In this document: positions 12,563 to 21,894 of the stretch, one piece after another | Layout: the number at the start of each line of letters is the position of its first letter | How positions within the stretch are numbered: position 1 is the stretch's first letter | Assembly (NCBI RefSeq): GCF_032854445.1 | Contig: NC_088297.1 | Span: forward strand, 27,087,915-27,151,914 | Direction: 5' to 3' | DNA length: 64,000 nucleotides | Origin: Liolophura sinensis | Taxonomy: Eukaryota; Mollusca; Polyplacophora; Chitonida; Chitonidae | Notes under the pieces: model-generated | Seen by the model: the letters and a program-made list of their open reading frames with translations, nothing else | Told to the model about the DNA's origin: nothing | Database searches by the model: none | Translations under genes and position numbers: made by a program

Positions 12563-13001
12563 CTCGATGCGGCTAATGCTGGAAGTGAAATGAAAACTAA
12601 CACCACATGCAGTCAGCCGTTCGCAACTCCACTCGTACCTTTCCCCTACTAGATCAATAAGAAGAAATCCACGTGGCATTGACAAAATGTACGAGTAAGA
12701 CTTTTAAGTAATCTCTAATAAAATTGAAAACATTTCTAAGATATAACAATGACCAGCTTTAAATAAATTTATCGTTTCTCAAAAAACAATAATTTTAAGT
12801 TTTATTTATCCAATAATATTTGTGTACAATGTAAAATGTATAAAAATTTGTCAGTATGTTTTACTTGGAGAGTAATACACTCGTCCTCTTCAGCCATCTT
12901 GCAGAAGAAAGTGCATCGTTCTCTAACGAGCTAAGGCCAATCCGGCGACGTGCACTGTACCCTGAGTACATCTAAAGTAAAACAGATTATAGAAAAAAAC
13001 T
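12563..13001. promoter_or_regulatory. Shared divergent promoter region of TXNDC5 and RPLP1
   Basis: The start codons are 440 bp apart and point away from each other. On the RPLP1 side there is GCCATCTTGC at 12893-12902, a match to the YY1 site, and a CCAAT box at 12937-12941 in GGCCAATCCGGCGACG. A pyrimidine tract TCGTCCTCTTC (12881-12891) could be a TOP-type start. Sites are read by eye; transcription starts are inferred. Confidence 0.6.
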
Positions 13002-13073
13002 ATGGCTTCTAACGATGAATTGGCATGTGTTTATGCGGCTCTCATCCTCACCGATGACCAAGTGGCCGTGACC
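13002..13073 (+). CDS. RPLP1: RPLP1 coding exon 1
   Basis: 24 codons from the ATG (context AACTATGG) to VAVT, then GTAAGT donor. Phase 0. Confidence 0.95.
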
Positions 13074-16000
13074 GTAAGTCGACACACGTGAAACGTAAAA
13101 GTAAACAACAACAACGATTTACAAAGTTACACAATCGAAGGGAAAATAATCATAAGTGAAGCACATGCGAGGAAAAATTCAACATCTCGTTGAAACAGTA
13201 TCTGTCAGTCTGCGGTAGATAATGTTATTTATGAAGAGAAGAATTCCATGTCTTCCTCATTCCTGGTCCAGTGTCTTTTTATAGCAAGCGAGTGCAAGAT
13301 ATTTTGTTCCTACGTGTAAATGGCATTTCATCATATAAATTTTGGTGGTTGGTGTTTCTTACAGATCTAATTCAGTTACTGTTTGACGTTAAATTACCAT
13401 AATCAACCTTTCTTTGGATAACAATTTATGAACTGTCAGAGAAAATGAAGACAGAGAACTGGCTATTCTGAACTTTGTCAGTTTGTGCTATCTCCCCCAA
13501 CCAGAAGTGTACAATCCAGCATGTGTGCAACTTCCAAACGAATCTCAGAATCCTTATTTCATAGGAATCACAACTTCACTGGTCAAGGACCTTCTGTAGC
13601 TTTCTGTCCTACATGCAATTCATCGGCTGTCCTGCCTCATGGTGGCAGAAACATTTCAGGCTTGCTGTACTCAGAGATTGAAAAAGGCCCATTTTTCATG
13701 AGACCACTGACTCCTGGCAACAAAGTACAAGCGCCTAGTGACACCATAGCCACAATTTGAAGAATCATAACTCAAGTCTTCGGACAATTAACTCTGTTCA
13801 GTGTTTACTAAGCAGTACTGAGTGAGCAACCAAGCCTTTTATTTTGGGAAACGGACTTTCAGTTCCATAAATTTTTACCCTGGGAACCGACAGGAAAACA
13901 GAATGATCGTTTTGGGGAAATCCTCATTACTATGGCCCCCATGATGTCATTGTCACTGACGCAAATCATCCTTCGTACACGGCAGTGCTCCTCCAAATTT
14001 TAGGTGAGGAGTACTGGCTTATATCTTACGAGTACTGGCTAATCAGAGAAAACCGTTCAGTCTATTCTTTATCGGTATTGTCCCCATGATTTTGGTATCG
14101 TCAATATTTTTAATTTTGACATGCGTACAGCGGCCATTACCGGTAATGTTGATAGGTATTCAATGGAGTGACGTTGCCATTTTGAGTGGGTCCTAGGAAA
14201 ATTTAATGGGTCCTGAATAAAATGTTATTTCTTGTCTTTGAACCAATTGTATAGTTAGACTTGTGTTACAGGTCAGTAAACATTGGAATATATGAAGAGA
14301 CAATCATCTGCCACAGAGAGATGCTCTTACAGTATTGAGTAAGAAAATGGTGACCTTTCAGGGACATATCTAGAAAAAAAACATTGGTGTTTTGCTTAAG
14401 TCAGATGGAACATATTATCAGATGCATGTTCACATATTGATGGGCTCAAATTACTATGATGCAGTTGTTGCAATTAGCAGTATTTTGAGAAAACAGTGTC
14501 GTATTTATAAACATAGTTTATATTTACAAACAGTGCACCTGAAAAGCTTAGGGATGGTTTGTATGCAAGTGACCACATATAGCAGTGTTCAAAAACAACA
14601 TGCTCTTTGGGGGAGCTCATGAAGGTTTACAAAGATCTGGATTTTCTGTACAGGTCTTTTTTTTTTTTTCTTTTTTTTTTTCTTCCTAATTTTGGGTAAC
14701 AAAACTGCTTGAAAATTTCCTCAAAGATCTCAAAGCATCGGCATCCTTTGACCTGTTCAGGTGAGGGTCTAACATTGGTCCATTCCTAGAGCCCTGGGTA
14801 TTTTCCAGTCACTTATGTAACATTTGCTATGTGACGTTTTCCTGATCAGCAATTCTTAGCTGAGAGGATGTTACCTTTGTTGGGCTAGTCGGCTTACTCT
14901 TAAGCCAACCATTTCTAGAATGCAAATCTTGAAAGATTTTGAACTGGCAGCCACGTTTGTGTTGCCAAGGTTTTGCCAAGAAATTCTCCACTATGGGATT
15001 TCTGGTCCTGCTGATGGCTGTTATTAACATATAACAATCATATATTTTTACTTTGTACTAAAACCTTCACTTCGTGGAACTGTTTTGTTGTATTAAGTGT
15101 TACCGAGTTTCACATGGCAAAGCTGCTGAAATCCATTTACTCCTGGTAAAAAATGACAAAAATAAAGTCCTGACGTCCAAGAAAATATGTATGTTGTAAT
15201 TGTTTGGTTACAGGAAGAAAAGATCAACACAATCCTGAAGGCGTCTGGCGTGAGTGTGGAGCCATTTTGGCCAGGTGAGGCTAACACACAGTTCTTCAAA
15301 CTGAATAGTCAGGCTCTTTCCAAGCACAGTCTCTCATGATAACCGTATTCGTCAGAATAGGGTGACATTGGCACATGCTGGTGATTATATCTTGGCCTCA
15401 TTTTATGCGTTCGGAAAGTCCATTTTTACAGACCAAACTTTATGCAGAATGTCGTTCATTTAGTTTTGGTCCACATGCATACATTAAAAAATTATTTGGA
15501 TGGCTGATACTTATTATAACGACCTACAAATGTTAAAGTAAATTAGTGTTGAGAATGTTAATAAATTGTTTTATTTATTTATCTTTTTTTTTTTTTTTTT
15601 GATTTATAATGTGTACATTCAACGGTAAAGATATATCAAAGCTACACACACCATACTCCCATAGCCCGTGATAAGGAGAATTGGGAAAATGTGATCAGTT
15701 ACGTAAGTAAATGCCAAGTGGTTAATCCAGGGCTTAAGAAAGAAAGCAAAAAGCTGTAAGGTGGGTGGGGAAGGGTGTATGTGTAGATTTGAGAGCATAC
15801 ATGTTACACAGTTTTTGATGTGGCTGCCTGCTGGCTTCCTCTCTGGTCATAATAGAAATGGTCTGCCAGAGACCTGCGGACAGTCGTGGGTTTCCTCTCA
15901 CCATATTACAGGCTGCCATCCTGTTAGCGAAATATTCTTGAGTGCATTGTAAATGACCAAAAAGATAAGTAACTTTAAAGTGGCCATGTGCACTTGCAAG

Positions 16001-17820
16001 TTTTTATCTGGCCTTGAACTAAAATCAAATAAACAAATAAAATATGGAGGTATAGAAAGAAGCCAAACCTATGTTTCTCTTTCCAGGACTCTTTGCCAAG
16101 GCTCTGGATGGAATTAACATCAAGGATCTGATCAGTAATGTGGGAAGCGGTGTCGGTGCGGCACCTGCTGCTGGAGGTGGTGCAGCTCCGGCAGAGGCTG
16201 GTGGTGCAGCAGACAAAGGTGTGTATCTTAGCCTTGGTAGTTAGTTCATCGCGGGGAACCATTTAGTCGCAGTTATTGTATTTGTGGAGCATCATTTGTC
16301 CTGCATGTATCATTGGAGTCCTGTTGAAAAGGGAATCAGTTGTCTTTTAGCATGTTAATTTAATGATGGAGCAAGACGGCCCCTTCATATTAGAAAGAAA
16401 TGGTAGGAAAAAAAATTGTCCCCAAAGTTCAAACCAGCCCCAATGGCTCAAGTGGTAGAGTCAATGACTGGTTGACCTGTATCAATATAATGGCGGCTTC
16501 ATTTCCTTCGGTAAGTTGTCTCAGTGAAGCAGCTCTAGATAAACGAGTGGTGGAAAGCCGTCCTGCAACAGAGAGGCACATTACATGTTAGTGCACTCTG
16601 TGGACTCCTTTGTCGTCCTATGACTGAAAAATTGTGCGACGTTAAACCCTAAGCATTGACTCGCTCATTCACTCACTCCCCAAAGTTCAAAAAGATTTTA
16701 TATAAAACTTAAGAGGAAAGAGAGATCTGTGTTATACGTTGTAGGGGATGTGAGTGAGACAGGTGTATTTCGCACACATTTAAGAAAAATGTGATAAGTG
16801 GGTCAGAGTGAGGGCCTCTGTGGTGAAGTGCTTAGCATGCTAGTACAGCAGTGACTCTCTCACCAATGCTTTCTTTGGGAGTTCAAAACCAGCTGATGTC
16901 GGACTTGCATGGGATGGTCTTCCAGCAACCTGCTGATTGTTCCTGGCTTCCCACTCCCACCATATGGCTGGCTGCAGTTGTATAAGTGAAATATCCTTCA
17001 ATATGGCATTAATAAGATAAACAATTAAATCAAGTTGATAAGAGCAGCAAAATCAGCCTGGATACATTCCTCATGCAGTTGAGCATAACAGTACTTTGTA
17101 GAGTTGAGCAGAGGATAGTGTAATTGTGCCTTACCAGACCATTCCGTTCACAGTTGAGGTTAAACCAAAGATAATGCTCTGAGTGTAGATTTGATAGTCT
17201 GTTTTCTTATGGATAAGGAAGTGTTCGTGGTTGATGTGACATTCTGTTTCAGTTGAGAAATAGTTTTGACGATCGTAAAAGGGAATAAAGGCTCGTTATC
17301 GTCCTATGGTAATGTTGGTTACTTGTTTTTTAGCTGAGGAAAAGAAAGAAGAAAAGAAAGAGGAGGAAGAAGAGTCTGACGATGACATGGGCTTTGGTGA
17401 GTCCACACATATTTATTTCTTGATTCTGAAGAATGACAACTGCTTGTTGGTATTAGGCAAAATCTATGGAAACCCACAATTTAGGGCTGTAAAATGAACT
17501 GGAAAAAAATGACTTCAGTTTACAGGTTTTGTTTATGTTTTGTGAGAGAAATGTTGCTGGGAACTGCTATTATATTACAATGTGACAAAACGTCTCAGGA
17601 TATAAATATTTAAATATATGTATTATTACTGGAGTGGAGATCAATACATTTTCTTGAGTTTTGGAGAAGACTTGAGCTGAGCACAAGTTCATTCAGGCAC
17701 TCGTGTAGTTCTGTCAAATCTCAACTAAAATTCTGTAAAAGACGGCAGATCAATGGTGAAGTTTATAAGTCTGTTTTGATGCTAATTTTTTTTTTCTATG
17801 TTTCAGGTCTGTTTGATTAG
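13002..17820 (+). CDS. RPLP1: Acidic ribosomal protein P1 (60S stalk), complete, 5 coding exons
   Basis: P1 pairs with P2 on the lateral stalk of the large ribosomal subunit and recruits the translation GTPases. Coding exons are 13002-13073, 15214-15274, 16087-16218, 17334-17396 and 17807-17820; every border is GT-AG and the phases fit, giving 113 residues, close to the usual 114. Order: N-terminal helical dimerisation domain ([41 protein letters not shown]), Ala/Gly hinge ([19 protein letters not shown]), a Lys/Glu-charged stretch, and the diagnostic tail [11 protein letters not shown] before TAG. It shares its promoter region with TXNDC5. SINEs sit in introns 2 and 3 but no minisatellites, unlike its neighbours. 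Confidence 0.97.
13074..15213 (+). other. RPLP1 intron 1, no feature recognised
   Basis: 2.1 kb between exon 1 donor GTAAGT and exon 2 acceptor TACAG. I looked for box C/D or H/ACA snoRNA signatures, common in ribosomal-protein introns, and saw none convincing. An open frame at 13485-13760 has no recognisable domain. Poly-T runs near 14657. Confidence 0.6.
15214..15274 (+). CDS. RPLP1: RPLP1 coding exon 2
   Basis: [20 protein letters not shown] plus one base of the Gly codon completed by exon 3. Donor GTGAGG. Confidence 0.95.
15805..15957 (+). mobile_element. SINE family 1, 5'-truncated, in RPLP1 intron 2
   Basis: CTGGCTTCCTCTCTGGTCAT, CAGTCGTGGGTTTCC, CACCATATTACAGGCTGCCA, GCGAAATATTCTTGAGTGCA. 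Diverged. Confidence 0.65.
16087..16218 (+). CDS. RPLP1: RPLP1 coding exon 3 (hinge)
   Basis: Completes Gly, then [20 protein letters not shown] and the Ala/Gly-rich hinge to ADK. Ends with one base of an Ala codon. Donor GTGTGT is weaker than consensus, but phase and protein are unambiguous. Confidence 0.95.
16437..16682 (+). mobile_element. SINE family 2, in RPLP1 intron 3
   Basis: A-box-like AATGGCTCAAGTGGTAGAGT at the head, then CTTCGGTAAGTTGTCTCAGT, GTGGAAAGCCGTCCTGCAAC, AAAATTGTGCGACGTTAAAC and the (TCAC)-type tail. Same family as 2664-2989. Confidence 0.8.
16813..17036 (+). mobile_element. SINE family 1, in RPLP1 intron 3
   Basis: Head AGGGCCTCTGTGGTGAAGTG, B-box-like GGGAGTTCAAAACCA, body GGTCTTCCAGCAACCTGCTG, tail GTGAAATATCCTTCAATATG then AAACAATTAAAT. 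Confidence 0.75.
17334..17396 (+). CDS. RPLP1: RPLP1 coding exon 4 (acidic region)
   Basis: Completes Ala, then [20 protein letters not shown] and one base of Gly. Acceptor TTTTTTAG, donor GTGAGT. Confidence 0.95.
17807..17820 (+). CDS. RPLP1: RPLP1 coding exon 5 (last four codons)
   Basis: Completes Gly, then Leu-Phe-Asp-stop. Without this tiny exon the conserved GFGLFD end is missing; the acceptor TTTCAG is strong. Confidence 0.94.
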
Positions 17821-17849
17821 AAGAAGTCGGATGATGATTCCAAAGGTGA

Positions 17850-17855
17850 AATAAA
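17850..17855 (+). promoter_or_regulatory. RPLP1 polyadenylation signal
   Basis: AATAAA 30 bases after the stop codon. A very short 3' UTR is normal for ribosomal-protein genes. Confidence 0.75.
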
Positions 17856-17997
17856 AAAAAGTGAAAACATGCCCCTAAAATACTTTGTTCTGTCCTTGAA
17901 GAAGCATTACGTACATTATAGCAGGTAGTGATGTTGGGTGGTCACTCTGTTCCTGGAAGCCTGTAAGCACAGACTGATGAGCTTGTGTGTTTGAATC

Positions 17998-18461
17998 CAC
18001 AGGCGCTCGGATCCAGTCCGTAAAGAAATAAAGGTATGAATTGACTTGTGACTGCCACCATACAATGTCTCTGAAATTCAAGAAATCTAGAAATAAAGCC
18101 TTCAACCTCCAACTTGCCCACTTGTTTCCTTTCCTGGAGATCCAGCATTAGTATTTCCAAATCAGTTTGTATTTTGTCAGAGTTGCACTAGTGCTAATTA
18201 GGCCCATAAGACGGTAGTGCTTAAACTGGAAATTTCTCTATTTGGGTTATCACAAATGGTGGATTTGAGCAGATAATAGCTGCAGGTAGGGAAACGAGTG
18301 GAAAAGTTGGAGCTTGAAGGGTTTATTTCTTAAATTTCTGAGACATTGCGTGGTGGCGGTCACAAGTTGTTTCATACCTTTACTTGTATAGATGTAGGAG
18401 GCTGGTATATATATATATATATATATATATAGGGTTTACGGTCTGGATCCAAGCACCTGTG
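17998..18461. mobile_element. Foldback element with long (~120 bp) inverted ends
   Basis: The left arm (CACAGGCGCTCGGATCCAGT, AAAGGTATGAATTGACTTGT, GACTGCCACCATACAATGTC, CTTCAACCTCCAACTT) reappears inverted at the right (AAGTTGGAGCTTGAAGG, GACATTGCGTGGTGGCGGTC, ACAAGTTGTTTCATACCTTT, GGATCCAAGCACCTGTG). A (TA)n run lies in the right arm near 18408-18430. The ~170-bp centre has no open frame. It begins about 145 bp past the RPLP1 poly(A) signal. Confidence 0.78.
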
Positions 18462-18665
18462 TTTGAATCCAACCAACACAAGATTGTTAGATCAGTACTT
18501 CAGTTGCCCTGGGTCACATGTAGAGCTATTCGGTTTCCTCTGTTTATAAACACAAATTTGCCAAGTGCAGTTTTAATCAGCTGGGTGCTGCCACTCATCA
18601 GTCAGATTTTCAGGACAAAAATAGTTTTTATCTTGTCATAAAGGTTATTTTAGAAAGTCTTTATA

Positions 18666-18905
18666 GGGGCCTCCGTTGCTGAGAGGGGTTAGCACACTAG
18701 AGCGGCACAATGACCTAGGAGCCTCTGTGGCTGGGAGTTGAAGTTGAGCTCATGCTGGCTTCCCCTCCGGCCATATGTGGGAAGGTCTGCCATCAACCGG
18801 AGGATGGTCGTGGGTTTCTCTTGGGCTCTGCCTGGTTTCCTCCCACCATAATGCTGGCAACTGTCATATAAGTGAAATATTCTTGAGTACAAATTATTTG
18901 ATGAC
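18666..18905 (+). mobile_element. tRNA-derived SINE family 1, near full-length
   Basis: Head GGCCTCCGTTGCTGAGAGGG, TTAGCACACTAGAGCGGCAC, B-box region GGGAGTTGAAGTTGAGC, body GGTCTGCCATCAACCGGAGG, ACCATAATGCTGGCAA, tail GTGAAATATTCTTGAGTAC. Confidence 0.82.
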
Positions 18906-18934
18906 CTGTTTATGGTGACTTGTTGCTGCCTAAG

Positions 18935-19085
18935 TTGATCATGACAGAGGTTATACAGAGCAAGGAAACCAGACTGATTGGCTCAGTATCCGTATAGTAT
19001 GCTTGGATGGGGTGTTGTGTGGTTTCTTCGGCATGATACTTCAGGGGCACGGACTCACCCTGCCACAAGACACAATACAGTGTGT
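18935..19085 (+). mobile_element. SINE family 3 fragment
   Basis: GACTGATTGGCTCAGTATCC, GGATGGGGTGTTGTGTGGT, GGCATGATACTTCAGGGGCA and AAGACACAATACAG match the body at 28200-28345. Confidence 0.5.
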
Positions 19086-19914
19086 GGTAAAACATGAACA
19101 TGTGACCGTTGGTATGTACATGAAAACAGTCAAGTTATGTAATTGTTGCTCAATGCCATGGTGATCAGTAGCATGGGTGGAGGGAGACAGAGTGCCTGGG
19201 TGTAACCTGGTAGAGTTCATTCAATGTGAAATCCTGCTTTTTGATGTGAATTTCCTGGACAATGACCTGACTGACAAGTGAACACGAGTCAAGCCGATAG
19301 TTTGGAGATCTCGGTCTACAGTGTGATTTCGCCGTGACTGATACACCCAAGAATATTGGACACTTTGAATAATTTCCCATGTGTAAAGTAGAAATGTACA
19401 AATCATCTGTTAGAGAAGTGGCCAACATTTTTCCCAGCTTAGCACTCTGACTTGCATGTAAGCAAACAAAGCAGTGGACTCTGAGCTAATATACAGTGTA
19501 TGTGCAGTACAGGAATGATCTGCTGAAGGATTAACTGGGGTAAAGATAGATTATTTTAATCCCAGCAGAAAATAACAAAAGTCTGTTGAAAAAGAAAGAA
19601 AAGGCGTCAGTGCAAAATGATTTAATTACAAACCTTTGTTTAATGACAATATTATGCTTTATGTGTATACTTGTTCTCTAGAACACAACGATCACAGATT
19701 TACCCTCTTGGTACACATAGGCCACAAGCCTACATACATGAACAGTCGCATGAAATCATTCAATTAGTGACAAACAAATTACAAAAACAACCCACACGTA
19801 AATGTCTGCTTTACATGGAGGGCTATTTTAGGCTGACATCCATGAACATTTATTTTGCGCATAAATATTTCATCCAAACAAAAATACTATATCCTAACAG
19901 AATTTTGATCGTGA
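19086..19914. other. Intergenic region between RPLP1 and LDAH, no gene seen
   Basis: AT-rich. Frames such as 19671-20042 are open but low-complexity and lack any family signature. Confidence 0.5.
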
Positions 19915-20178
19915 GTGCGCATGTGCGAGGGTTAACGTCGTACTTAACAATTTTTCAGACCTATGACGACAAAGGAGTGCACAGAGTGCATGTAATGTTC
20001 CTCCTTGTTGCAGGATGGATTTCCACCGCTCTTTTTATCTAGTGCTGCTTCACTGAGACAACTTACCGAAGGCAAGTAAGCCGTCCCTCCTGAGCCATTA
20101 CACTGATACAGGTCAACCAGTTGCTGCACTTCCCCTTAATGCTGGATGTACCACCCGAAGCTGACCCTATACCAACTG
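19915..20178 (-). mobile_element. SINE family 2
   Basis: GTTAACGTCGTACTTAACAA, GATGGATTTCCACCGCTCTT, CTTCACTGAGACAACTTACC, and at the head CTATACCAACTGAGCTTA, the complement of a tRNA A-box (TAAGCTCAGTTGGTATAG). The last feature shows the family is tRNA-derived. Confidence 0.8.
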
Positions 20179-20934
20179 AGCTTAGGGTTGGTATGCACAT
20201 TCAAAGTCACTTACCAGACTTAAAAAGACACTTCATGCCAAGATAAGATTAAACTTAAAAAAAGGGGAACTACAATGTGAATAAATCAGAACCAAGCAAA
20301 ATGTGTCTGCAAAACAATTACTGTCATGATTACAAGCTTAGATTTGTAGGGAAAATTTGTGTAAGTGTCTTAATTACATATATCATATAGATTCCAGACA
20401 CATGATGATTGTCAAATCTTGCATCAAAATCAATTGGATCTTCTCCACTTACACACACATTTCATTGTTCCACCAATAAGCACACTTTTAACTCGGCAAG
20501 AAAATCATCAGCATGGCAGAAATGAGGTTAGCGTTTCTGTGTGCTTAAAGCCTTCAGTCAGTCTAACCTGAACAGCTTTCATGTCATCCATCAGACACGT
20601 GACAAAACGTGTTATCCTAATTAACACTTTTCACAAATCTTTTTGGCATTTATGATACATGACATGAAAAAAACATATTGCACGTAGTAAATACATGTAC
20701 TAGGTATCGCCTTTTCTCAGGCGCCCAATTTTACCCCCTTTCAAACTAAGCACATTTTTTGTCACATGAAAAGGGAAGTAACTCCTGAACCTGAAGTCCT
20801 AAATCCAATTTAGGAGCAACATAATACACGTTATAAAGCATGGCATGGTCAGTCAATGTCCAGTGGTTAATCCCAGGCTTATAAAAACTCAATAGCTATA
20901 AAGCATTATCTATGCCCAATTTGAATTGTTTTTT

Positions 20935-21075
20935 CATTTATTTCATTTGACTGGTGTTACTGGTCGTACTCAAGAATATTTCAATTGTATGACAGAGGCC
21001 AGCATTACTGTGGGAGGAAACCGGCTGAAACCCACAACTATAGGCAGGTTGCTGCCTGACCTTCCCACCAACGGC
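20935..21075 (-). mobile_element. SINE family 1, 5'-truncated, just past the LDAH stop
   Basis: TTATTTCATTTGACTGGTGT, GTACTCAAGAATATTTCAAT, GTGGGAGGAAACCGGCTGAA, GCAGGTTGCTGCCTGACCTT. It lies in the sense direction of LDAH, and its A-rich tail includes AATAAA on the minus strand (20937-20942). Confidence 0.72.
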
Positions 21076-21211
21076 CGTTTGAATTGTTAGGGAATGACAT
21101 ACAAGAGAAAGGGTTCTGAGCTTCCAGATATATTAGAGAACCCCCAGCTGTCAGACATCGTACAAAGCCATTTCATGAAATTGGTCTGAATCTCTTTGTT
21201 TCAAACTTCAC

Positions 21212-21894
21212 TTAATCTACCGCCTTATGAAGGTCAGGTTTGAACCAATCCCAGAGAATCGCAGCCATATCCTCACTGGAATCAATCACAAACGCATGAT
21301 CTAGGCCTTTCTCACAAATGCGCACGTCGGCGTGAGGAAACTTGGCCTTCATCTCGCGATAATACTTCTGGGGACACCAGTAGTCTTCGACACCATAGTA
21401 GAATTTGAGCTTAGGCAAATGTTCCTGTACCAAAGCTACGTCCAGTTCCTTAACTGTTAACATCTCTTGCAGAGCCATGTAGATGACATTGCCCACAGTG
21501 AACGGGTCAAAGAGGTTCATAGATGCGTTATACACTGACCCGTGAACATGGCGGTCACGGAAGTACCAGAGAATCATCCGATACTGCAGATGAGGGGAGA
21601 GGTATGATAGGATATACACAATCCCCAAACCCAACCAACGCAAATATTTCAACAGGGGTGTGGCGATCTGACCTTTGGGCGACTCCGCCATTCTCTCAAT
21701 GGTCGGGAATAGAAGGAAGGCGCGCAAAACGTGGTGGCTGTCCCGCAGACCAGACATCATGTGAAGAATCATGTAGCACCCGATGGAATGGCCAATCAGA
21801 ACGACTTTTACATCCTGGGGAACATGTTCCTTCACAAATGCCACCTTGTGTTTGATTTGTCCTTGTAGAGAACAGACTTGGTAGGACGTCTTAA
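21212..21894 (-). CDS. LDAH: LDAH coding exon 3 (catalytic Ser, Asp, His)
   Basis: Enters after TTTGTAG and completes a Val codon, then KTSYQVCSLQGQIKHKVAFV, the GHSIG elbow, the membrane-like segment and the C-terminal GLDHAFV. Stop TAA at 21212-21214. A longer open frame to 21967 upstream is intron read-through. Confidence 0.95.

Noticed and set aside
13485..13760. 91-residue open frame inside RPLP1 intron 1
   Set aside because: No family resemblance, and including it would disrupt the well-supported RPLP1 reading.
13074..17806. snoRNA genes in RPLP1 introns
   Set aside because: Such introns often host snoRNAs, but the C-like and D-like boxes I found (for example near 13940) have wrong spacing and no terminal stem.
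18666..18760. Possible tRNA gene
   Set aside because: A- and B-box-like motifs are present, but they belong to repeated SINE heads with a shared body and A-rich tail, and no clean cloverleaf could be drawn.
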